The translations under genes and the position numbers were made by a program. Shown here in pieces: positions 1 to 5,853 of a DNA stretch of 6,616 bases. Position 1 is the stretch's first letter. Each line of letters opens with the position of its first letter. Source of the stretch: an uncultured Pseudomonadota bacterium (GTDB lineage: Bacteria; Pseudomonadota; Gammaproteobacteria; Steroidobacterales; Steroidobacteraceae); assembly GCA_903890265.1 (NCBI GenBank), contig CAITAM010000507.1, forward strand, positions 1 through 6,616, written 5' to 3'. The notes beneath the pieces are model-generated. The model saw nothing but the letters and a program-made list of their open reading frames with translations, ran no database searches and was not told where the DNA came from.

Positions 1-662
<662 letters not shown>

Positions 663-664
663 GC

Positions 665-699
665 GGCGCCCCGGTGCGGCACGGGCCGCACCGGGCGCC
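665..699. terminator. GC-rich hairpin between convergent rpoD and lipoprotein gene
   Basis: Bases 665-680 pair with 685-699 to give about 15 base pairs with one unpaired C (671) and a four-base loop (681-684). It starts 3 bp after the rpoD stop and ends 3 bp before the stop codon of the convergent gene, so it could end transcription from both sides. Neither strand shows a T run after the stem. A classic intrinsic terminator is therefore not proven, and the hairpin may instead stabilise the mRNA 3' ends. Confidence 0.6.
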
Positions 700-702
700 C
701 CG

Positions 703-1449
703 TCAGCGCACCGGGCCCGGCGTAGGCCCTTCGCTCGAGCGCAGTACCGCCGCCTGGTCCGCCGGCGCCCGGTGGTACACGGCGCGCACGTGGATGGTCT
801 TGAAGTTCCACGCCTTCAGCGTGACCTCGCTGACCAGGGTGTCCGGCTCCGGCGCGCGCCGCCAGAGTTCGCTGATCGAGACGTGGCCGTGGTCCTCGCT
901 CTCAACCCGCAGGTCGTTGCCACTGAAGCCAGCCCGGATCCGGCGTGAGCCGTAGTGGTCGGTCACGGTCGACGGATCCTCCGCACCGAGTTCGACCCGC
1001 CGCTGCCGGTCGGCCTGCAGGATGGTCATCACGTCGCCGCTGCGCTCGAGGATGAGATCGTCCGCGGGCACGACCACCGCCCGTACAAACTGCAGTCGCT
1101 CCGAGAGACGCAGCCGCGGCCCGCTGTCGTCGCCGGTCAGCGCATTGCCCTGGCCACTGCGCTGGCCCTGCCCGCCACGGCCGCGCCGTGTGGCGGCGGT
1201 GTCATCGCTCGGCTGACCGGCACCCGGCGGCTGGTAGGGGCGCTCGTCGGGCTTGGGCACCGGCGGCAGGGCCGCCACGATCGCCTTCTGTGCATCGTCG
1301 CTGGCGGCGGCATCGAGCAGCCAATGGCCGGTGGGACTTGCCGCGGCACTGCTCGGACCGCGCGCGAGCGGCCCCGCCACGCACCCGCCGAGGGACGCGA
1401 TCAGGACCAGTGCCACCGCCAACCGGCAGTGACAGATCGACTCAGGCAT
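703..1449 (-). CDS. Predicted outer-membrane lipoprotein of unknown function (248 aa)
   Basis: The start at 1449 is chosen over an in-frame ATG at 1506. It has a GGGAG Shine-Dalgarno six bases upstream and puts a lipoprotein signal peptide at the very N-terminus. The signal has a short basic/polar N-region, a hydrophobic core (residues 10-20) and the lipobox LGGC, with Cys23 as the lipidated residue. The residue after Cys is Val, not Asp, so sorting to the outer membrane is the default inference. The mature part opens with GHWLLD (41-46), then has a Pro-rich stretch (62-76) and an Arg/Gly/Gln low-complexity linker (88-102). The rest (about 112-232) alternates hydrophobic and polar residues, suggesting a beta-rich domain, with short strand-like runs around RAVVVPADDLILERSGDVM. 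I do not recognise a named family. It is the last gene of a probable three-gene operon, 72 bp after its upstream neighbour, and converges on rpoD. The coding call is strong and the function unknown. Confidence 0.82.
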   Translation of the reverse strand: MPESICHCRLAVALVLIASLGGCVAGPLARGPSSAAASPTGHWLLDAAASDDAQKAIVAALPPVPKPDERPYQPPGAGQPSDDTAATRRGRGGQGQRSGQGNALTGDDSGPRLRLSERLQFVRAVVVPADDLILERSGDVMTILQADRQRRVELGAEDPSTVTDHYGSRRIRAGFSGNDLRVESEDHGHVSISELWRRAPEPDTLVSEVTLKAWNFKTIHVRAVYHRAPADQAAVLRSSEGPTPGPVR

Positions 1450-1455
1450 CACGCG

Positions 1456-1460
1456 CTCCC
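1456..1460 (-). promoter_or_regulatory. Ribosome binding site deciding the start of the 248-aa lipoprotein
   Basis: On the minus strand this reads GGGAG, six bases before the ATG at 1449. The upstream ATG at 1506 would add 19 residues before the signal peptide and has no comparable site, so the start at 1449 is preferred. Confidence 0.6.
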
Positions 1461-1521
1461 GCTCAGCAACCCGCGCAGAGGATAACGCGCCCCGCCCGCC
1501 CGGCAACCACCCCGCCGCCGT

Positions 1522-2577
1522 TCAGCGCACGCTGTAGCCACGGCCCTCGAGGCAGGAGGTCATCGCGCGCTGGTAGTCGGCGCGACGCTGGCCGGCCTCC
1601 TCGCTCGGCACGCCACCACCCGACTGGGTCGGGTCGTAGCCGGTCTGCTCAAGTGCCCACTTGTGGCAGTCGTAGCGGTCCGACGCCTGCTGCTCGGCGC
1701 TCTGGCCGTCCTTCGGGTAGGCGAACAGCGTGTCGTTCTGCGCGACCTGCGCCGGCGCCCCCTCGGGTGGCGGCACGACTTCGTAGCCGCGCGAGTCGTC
1801 GCGGTACACGTAGTAGACCTGGTTGTAGTAGTAGTAGGGCGCGCCGCCGATCCACAGGCTGGTGTAACCCCACGGCAGCCAGGGCACGAAGGCGCCGTAG
1901 GGCGCACCGGCGATCACCCACGTGCCACCCCACGGCCGGTACCAGTAGCCGCCGTGGTACCAGTAGCTGCCGCCGCCGTGGTGCACGACGTAGCCGGCGT
2001 TCGAGGCGTAGGCCGGGCGCGCGAAGCCCTCGCCGCCACCGTGCCAGCCATTGCCACCGTGCGGCCCGCCGCCGGGGCCACCGCCCCCGTGCGGGTTGCC
2101 GCCGGTCTGCGCCGCGGTGCGCACGAACGACACGTCGCCCTGCCCGCGCGGCGTGATCGAGGTCCAGTGCTGGGCGCTGTCGCCGTGATAGACCGACACG
2201 GCGGAGCCTGCGCCCGCGCCGTGGTACACCGACACGCCGCCGTAGCCGGCGTTGCTGCCGTGGTAAGTCGACACCGCGCCGCCGTACACGGCGGGCGTGA
2301 CGTGCACCGCGCCCGCCGACGGGCCGTAGCCGCCCGCGTACGCCGGCGCCGAGCGAAAGCCTGCCGGCGCGCCGTGGTAAGCGTAGGCCGCGTGCACGGC
2401 CGGCGCCGCCGCATGGCTCACGGCCCCGCCGCCGCCGTGGCCGCCACCGGACGCTGCGGCGTGGCCGCCGCCGCCGTGGTGGCCGTCGGCGCGGGCCTCG
2501 GACGCCGCCAGCGGCAGCACGAGCAGCGCCGCCAGAAGGGCACTGATTCGCTGCGTGGATACACGGTTGCTCTGCAT
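1522..2577 (-). CDS. Secreted Gly/His/Tyr-rich protein, DUF6515-like, with C-terminal two-Cys module (351 aa)
   Basis: The start at 2577 is preferred over an in-frame ATG at 2637. It follows AGGGG by six bases and begins a clear Sec signal peptide (hydrophobic core residues 12-25, AxA-type site ending SEARA at residue 30). The mature protein is modular. Residues 31-60 are Gly/His-rich. Residues 65-135 carry YHG repeats (VSTYHG, VSVYHG, VSVYHG). Residues 160-185 are again Gly/His-rich. Residues 205-271 are aromatic, with WYHGGYWYRPWGGTW and YYYYNQVYYVYRDD and ending VVPPP; this arrangement resembles the DUF6515 family (recalled, not searched). Residues 285-351 hold a module with GQSAEQQ, DRYDCHKWA (Cys304), QTGYDP and the ending CLEGRGYSVR (Cys342). 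The upstream gene encodes the same module. The two Cys may form a disulfide once exported (inference). The gene lies 26 bp after the glycine-zipper lipoprotein gene, so co-transcription is likely. Its role, perhaps in the envelope or a metal-binding His-rich layer, is unknown. Confidence 0.85.
   Translation of the reverse strand: MQSNRVSTQRISALLAALLVLPLAASEARADGHHGGGGHAAASGGGHGGGGAVSHAAAPAVHAAYAYHGAPAGFRSAPAYAGGYGPSAGAVHVTPAVYGGAVSTYHGSNAGYGGVSVYHGAGAGSAVSVYHGDSAQHWTSITPRGQGDVSFVRTAAQTGGNPHGGGGPGGGPHGGNGWHGGGEGFARPAYASNAGYVVHHGGGSYWYHGGYWYRPWGGTWVIAGAPYGAFVPWLPWGYTSLWIGGAPYYYYNQVYYVYRDDSRGYEVVPPPEGAPAQVAQNDTLFAYPKDGQSAEQQASDRYDCHKWALEQTGYDPTQSGGGVPSEEAGQRRADYQRAMTSCLEGRGYSVR
2182..2274 (-). 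repeat. Degenerate YHG peptide repeats inside the DUF6515-like gene
   Basis: Three copies of a V-S-(T/V)-Y-H-G hexapeptide occur at protein residues 102-107, 115-120 and 127-132, with a period of 12-13 residues separated by Gly/Ala/Ser. A looser copy (AYHG) lies earlier, at residues 66-69. The DNA copies differ at several positions, so this is an old or selected protein repeat rather than a fresh DNA duplication. Confidence 0.6.
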
Positions 2578-2583
2578 GGCATT

Positions 2584-2588
2584 CCCCT
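2584..2588 (-). promoter_or_regulatory. Ribosome binding site deciding the start of the DUF6515-like gene
   Basis: The minus strand reads AGGGG six bases before the ATG at 2577. It lies inside the 26-bp gap after the upstream gene's stop codon (2604-2606). The ATG at 2637 would overlap the upstream coding region and delay the signal peptide by 20 residues. Confidence 0.6.
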
Positions 2589-2603
2589 CGTCGGCGCTAA
2601 TGG

Positions 2604-3197
2604 CTAGCGCACACTGTAGCCGCGGGCATCGAGGCACGCGCTCATCGCCCGGCGGTAATTGGCCGCCTGCGCTTCCAGATTCGGATCGCGGATCATCGTC
2701 GGGTTGGCGTCCGCCTGCGCGTTCATGTCGGCCGCAATCTGCTGGGCCTTCTGGTTCTGCGCCGACTCGATCGCACCGCCGGCGATGGCGCCCGCGGCGA
2801 GGCCAAAGAGCGTCGCCGGGCCCGGGTTCCAGGGGTTGGCGAGCGCCGCTCCCAGTATCGCGCCGGTCGCGGCGCCGGCAACCACCCCGGAGCCGGGTGC
2901 AGGACCCGCCACCACCACCCTCGAGCCGCGCGGCGGCGGCGGCGGTGGCGGCGGCCGGCTGGGGTCAAAGCCGGTCTGGGCCGTGGCCCACTGCGCGCAG
3001 TCGTACCGGTCACGGTCCAGCTGCTCCGGGCTCTGGCCGCGCGCAGGCGCAGCAAAGACCGTGGTGTCGGGCGGTGCGACGCGCACGGGCGGCGGCAGCG
3101 GTCGCTGCGGCACGGGCGCTGTCGTCGCACAGCCGGCCAGTGCCGCCACCGTGACGACCCCAAGCACCAGCTGCCATCGGCGGACTCTGCTGCGCAT
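2604..3197 (-). CDS. Glycine-zipper lipoprotein with split two-Cys module (197 aa)
   Basis: The start at 3197 is preferred over an in-frame ATG at 3266. It lies nine bases after AGGAG and begins a lipoprotein signal peptide: basic N-region MRSRVRR, hydrophobic core 10-20 and lipobox LAGC, with Cys23 lipidated. The next residue is Ala, consistent with outer-membrane sorting. After a Pro-rich linker (28-43) comes the first half of a module shared with the downstream gene: GQSPEQ (54-59), DRYDCAQWA (63-71, Cys67) and QTGFDPS (74-80). Eight prolines (82-89) follow. Two Gly/Ala-rich hydrophobic segments (about 104-120 and 126-143) have the spaced small residues of a glycine zipper. An Ala/Gln-rich helix comes next. 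The second half of the module, NYRRAMSACLDARGYSVR (180-197, Cys188), ends the protein. Glycine-zipper lipoproteins often associate with or insert in the outer membrane; the partner here is unknown. It is the first gene of the probable operon, and its promoter should lie in the divergent spacer. Confidence 0.87.
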   Translation of the reverse strand: MRSRVRRWQLVLGVVTVAALAGCATTAPVPQRPLPPPVRVAPPDTTVFAAPARGQSPEQLDRDRYDCAQWATAQTGFDPSRPPPPPPPPRGSRVVVAGPAPGSGVVAGAATGAILGAALANPWNPGPATLFGLAAGAIAGGAIESAQNQKAQQIAADMNAQADANPTMIRDPNLEAQAANYRRAMSACLDARGYSVR

Positions 3198-3206
3198 CAC
3201 CTGTCT

Positions 3207-3211
3207 CTCCT
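3207..3211 (-). promoter_or_regulatory. Ribosome binding site deciding the start of the glycine-zipper lipoprotein
   Basis: The minus strand reads AGGAG nine bases before the ATG at 3197. It supports that start over the ATG at 3266, which would place 23 mostly polar residues in front of the lipoprotein signal. Confidence 0.6.
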
Positions 3212-3412
3212 GAGGAGCCGTTCCCAAAACCGTATAACGTCGCCGTTTGCCGACGGTTGACCGCACGATCGAAATTAACCGCCTGCTAGCCTACAACCAG
3301 TTCGTCGGGCGATGCCTGTTGGAGCCTGCCGGCGGCCGTTAAGTTCTGCAAAGGACCGGGCGGTGCCACGGAGCGTCCTCGCCGCGTGACGACGTGCACC
3401 TGAACGATGCCC

Positions 3413-3417
3413 GAGGA
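3413..3417 (+). promoter_or_regulatory. Ribosome binding site deciding the start of the S8 peptidase
   Basis: GAGGA lies seven bases before the ATG at 3425. The earlier in-frame ATG at 3407 has no purine-rich site at the right distance and would put acidic residues (PEDD) ahead of the signal peptide, so 3425 is taken as the start. Confidence 0.65.
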
Positions 3418-3424
3418 CGACCAC

Positions 3425-5470
3425 ATGCTACACCGAGGCTTCCTGCGGGGTCTGCGCCGCGCCGCCCTGCCGATCGCACTGCTGCTGGCTGCCGCAACGG
3501 CTGCCGCCCCACCCAATCCCCTGGCCGCGCACGCGCTCGCCGAAGAGCCGACCACCCGACTGCTGGTACTGCTGCGCCCGGTCACGGGCGGCGCGGAGCC
3601 GGTCGCCCTGGCCTCCGCGCGCGTGACCCGCGCCGCGGAGCTTGCCGGTGTGGCGCATGCCGGGAGCCGGCCGATCTCGGCGCAGGTGCACGTCCTGCAC
3701 CTCGCCCACCTGCAGAGCGGACGGGACCTCGCCGACACGCTCGACGCGCTGCGGGCGCAGCCCGGCGTGGCCGAGGTCCAGCCCGACCGGAAGAAATTCG
3801 CGCTCGCCATTCCCAACGACACCGACTTCCCGAACCAGTGGTTCTGGCAGTCGACCCAGGTCGCGGCGGTCAACATGGAGTCGGCGTGGGACCTAACCAC
3901 CGGCTCCACGGGTACCGTGATTGCCGTCCTCGACACCGGCGTGCGCTTTGACCACCCGGACCTCGGTCGGGCGAGCGCGAACGGCCGCCTGCTCGCGGGC
4001 TATGACTTCGTGGGCCCGGATCCGGACGGCGGGTTCCGGACCGCGAACGACGGCGACGGCTGGGATGCCGATCCCTCCGATCCCGGCGACTGGATCAGCA
4101 AGACCGACACGACGCTCAGCACGTTCCAGAAGTGCTCCACGGCCAACAGCAGCTGGCACGGCACGCGGACCTCGGGCCTCATCGGCGCGCTCACGAACAA
4201 CGGCCTCGGCATCGCCGGCGGAACCTGGAAACCCTGGCTGCTGCCGGTGCGGGTCCTCGGCAAGTGCGGCGGCTACGACTCGGACATCCAGGCCGCCATG
4301 CGCTGGGCCGCGGGACTCAGCGTGGCCGGCGTACCCGACAACAAATACCCGGCGAAGATCGAGAACCTGAGCCTCGGTGGCACGGGCGCCTGCGACAGCT
4401 TCTACCAGTCGGCGGTGAACGACGTCATTGCGCAGGGCACCGTGATCGTCGTCTCCGCTGGCAACGACGGCACCGCCGTCGCGTCGCCCGCCAACTGCCA
4501 GGGGGTCGTGGCCGTCGCGGGTCTGCGCCATGTCGGCACCAAGGTCGGCTACAGCGACCTCGGGCCCGAAATCACGCTCGGCGCACCCGCGGGTAACTGC
4601 GGCGATGGCTACGTGGCCGGTGGCTCGTGCGTTTACTCGATCGACACCACCACGAACCTCGGCACCACGACGCCGGGCACGAACGCTTACACCGACCAGG
4701 TCAACTACAACCTCGGCACCAGCTTCTCGGCGCCGATCGTCAGCGCCATCGCGGGCCTCATGCACTCGGTCAACGGCAACCTGACCCCGGCCCAGTTCGT
4801 CGCGCGCCTGCAGGAGGGCGCCGCGCCGTACCCGACCGTGTCGGCCGACGCGACGGGCGCCCAGCCGCCGATGTGCCTCGATCCCGCCGTGGCCGGTGCC
4901 GCCCAGAACAGCGAGTGCATCTGCACGACCGCGGTCTGTGGCGCGGGCATGGCCAATGCGCCGGGTGCACTCAAGGCCGCCGCGCGGCCCATTGCCGCGG
5001 TCGCGGTGCCAACCCTCGTGAGCAGCGGCAGCACGGTGACGCTCAATGCCGCCGGCAGTGCCGCTGCCTGCGGCCACACGATCGCGAGCTACGCGTGGTC
5101 CGTGACCGCGGGCAGCGCGGCGCTGTCGGCCACGGCCGGCGCGACCACCTCGCTCACCGCACCGACGAGCGGCACCGTGACCGTCCGCCTCGTCGTGACC
5201 GACGAAGCCGGCAAATCCGACACGGCCGACGTCACGGTCTCGGCCACGGGCGCGGCAACGAGCGCGCCGTCCGCGGCAGGTCACGCCGCCTGCCCGGCGA
5301 GCATCAACCCGAACCCGCCACCGCCGTCGACACCGTCCTCGACCGGCCAGACGGGTGGCGGAGGCGGTGGTGGCGCGCTGTCCTGGATTGAGTTCGGGCT
5401 GCTGGGCGCCCTCGCCGTCGGGCGGCGTGCCCTGGCCGGTGGCGGCGTGCGCCCTACAGCCCCCAGGTAA
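3425..5470 (+). CDS. Secreted S8 family (subtilisin-like) serine peptidase with Ig/PKD-like domain and GlyGly-CTERM-like tail (681 aa)
   Basis: This is an exported endopeptidase precursor. Residues 1-39 form a signal peptide (RGLRR, then a long Leu/Ala core, with possible cleavage after Ala28 or Ala39). Residues 43-121 look like an inhibitor-type propeptide, including GVAEVQPDRKK. The catalytic domain (about 135-518) has Asp170 in VLDTGVRFDHPDL, His245 in SSWHGTRTSGLIGA, the oxyanion Asn347 in VVSAGNDG and Ser433 in GTSFSAPIVSAIAG, so the triad is complete. The usual second His of HGTH is Arg here. An Asp/Gly-rich stretch (about 199-225) sits between Asp and His. Many Cys residues imply disulfides. 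Residues about 519-607 form an Ig/PKD-like beta domain (SYAWSVTAG, VTDEAGKSDTADVTV). A Pro/Ser/Thr linker leads to seven glycines (644-650), a hydrophobic segment (651-666) and Arg-Arg (667-668). This order resembles the GlyGly-CTERM signal cut by rhombosortase, although the polar 13-residue end is long for that family. The natural substrate is unknown. The gene appears monocistronic and its 3' end overlaps the convergent DUF1840 gene. Confidence 0.95.
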   Translation: MLHRGFLRGLRRAALPIALLLAAATAAAPPNPLAAHALAEEPTTRLLVLLRPVTGGAEPVALASARVTRAAELAGVAHAGSRPISAQVHVLHLAHLQSGRDLADTLDALRAQPGVAEVQPDRKKFALAIPNDTDFPNQWFWQSTQVAAVNMESAWDLTTGSTGTVIAVLDTGVRFDHPDLGRASANGRLLAGYDFVGPDPDGGFRTANDGDGWDADPSDPGDWISKTDTTLSTFQKCSTANSSWHGTRTSGLIGALTNNGLGIAGGTWKPWLLPVRVLGKCGGYDSDIQAAMRWAAGLSVAGVPDNKYPAKIENLSLGGTGACDSFYQSAVNDVIAQGTVIVVSAGNDGTAVASPANCQGVVAVAGLRHVGTKVGYSDLGPEITLGAPAGNCGDGYVAGGSCVYSIDTTTNLGTTTPGTNAYTDQVNYNLGTSFSAPIVSAIAGLMHSVNGNLTPAQFVARLQEGAAPYPTVSADATGAQPPMCLDPAVAGAAQNSECICTTAVCGAGMANAPGALKAAARPIAAVAVPTLVSSGSTVTLNAAGSAAACGHTIASYAWSVTAGSAALSATAGATTSLTAPTSGTVTVRLVVTDEAGKSDTADVTVSATGAATSAPSAAGHAACPASINPNPPPPSTPSSTGQTGGGGGGGALSWIEFGLLGALAVGRRALAGGGVRPTAPR

Positions 5471-5771
5471 CGTCCTTGGCCGCGGACTCGGCGCAGTCCA
5501 GCAGTTCGAAAAAGGGTACCAGCCGGCGCGCGAGGGGCACCGCCGGCGGGGCCTCGGCGTCGTCCTCGTCGCCACCGGCCCGCTGACCCGCGGCCGCCGC
5601 GTGTTCGTCGGCGACGGCTTGTCGCAGCCGGTTGCGCACGGCGGCGATGTCGGTGTACGGAATGACGCCCTGCGCCGCGACGGTACGCCCGGCGTGCCGC
5701 AGGATGTCCTCGCCCACCGCCCCGGTATAGGTGACGCTGGCACACGCACTCGAGGTGAAGACGTAGAGCAT
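5454..5771 (-). CDS. DUF1840 domain protein (105 aa)
   Basis: This is a small probably cytoplasmic protein of the uncharacterised DUF1840 family, whose members are usually about 100-110 residues, so this one is full length. Family features seen are the N-terminal MLYVFTSSACASVTYTG, the helix GEDILRHAGR, AAQGVI, a variable Ala/Asp/Glu-rich middle (about 55-78), and the C-terminal block PLARRLVPFFELLDCAESAA ending KDVTWGL. The start at 5771 is supported by GGAG five bases upstream. It has no signal peptide or membrane segment. Its last 17 bases overlap the end of the peptidase gene on the other strand, and it is divergent from the ABC exporter gene with an 82-bp spacer. No function is known for the family; identification rests on remembered family pattern. 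Confidence 0.87.
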   Translation of the reverse strand: MLYVFTSSACASVTYTGAVGEDILRHAGRTVAAQGVIPYTDIAAVRNRLRQAVADEHAAAAGQRAGGDEDDAEAPPAVPLARRLVPFFELLDCAESAAKDVTWGL

Positions 5772-5853
5772 GGTTTCTCCGGTTTGGGCCGCCGCCGGGG
5801 CCGCTTTTGCTGCAACGCTACATCATACGGGTCGCGCATGGGATCATAGGGGC
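5772..5853. promoter_or_regulatory. Divergent spacer between DUF1840 and ABC exporter genes
   Basis: The 82-bp gap must serve two divergent genes. On the minus strand a good -10-like TATGAT lies at 5827-5822, about 50 bp upstream of the DUF1840 ATG, but no clear -35 is seen 16-18 bp further. A second TATGAT on the same strand lies at 5848-5843, overlapping the region just before the ABC gene. For the ABC gene no convincing -10/-35 pair is visible; TTGCTG at 5807-5812 is a possible -35 only. Confidence 0.35.

Larger units (their letters stand above)
3198..3424. promoter_or_regulatory. Divergent intergenic region, weak promoter candidates both ways
   Basis: This 227-bp spacer separates two divergent units, so each should have a promoter here. 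It contains the lowest-GC patches of the window. For the leftward operon the minus strand has TATACG at 3236-3231, about 35 bp upstream of the ATG, without a convincing -35 box. For the rightward peptidase gene the plus strand has an extended -10-like TG-C-TAGCCT at 3284-3292, and a TTGACC at 3257-3262 whose spacing to it (24 bp) is too long for a normal promoter. A plus-strand TATAAC at 3233-3238 is another -10-like match with no -35. The boxes are tentative; the presence of two promoters follows from gene layout. Confidence 0.4.

Noticed and set aside
1188..2156. A 322-codon plus-strand open frame across two minus-strand genes
   Set aside because: The product is almost wholly Arg, Ser, Ala and Pro, crosses a real gene boundary and has no ribosome binding site. 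It is a shadow of GC-rich coding DNA.
1663..2607. A 314-codon plus-strand open frame antisense to the DUF6515-like gene
   Set aside because: Val/Ala/Arg low-complexity translation with no motif. The opposite strand has a signal peptide, a ribosome binding site and a paralogous domain.
3238..3255. Small inverted repeat CGTCG/CGACG in the divergent spacer as an operator
   Set aside because: Five-base arms in GC-rich DNA are expected by chance, and no second copy or longer symmetry supports it.
3257..3292. TTGACC (3257-3262) with TAGCCT (3287-3292) as a standard sigma-70 promoter for the peptidase
   Set aside because: The spacer would be 24 bp, far from the usual 16-18 bp. It is kept only as part of a weak candidate region.
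3893..5839. A 648-codon open frame on the minus strand antisense to the peptidase gene
   Set aside because: It is rich in Arg, Gly and Ala with no recognisable domain, and it lies opposite a gene with clear catalytic motifs. Long antisense frames are expected where third positions are nearly all G/C.
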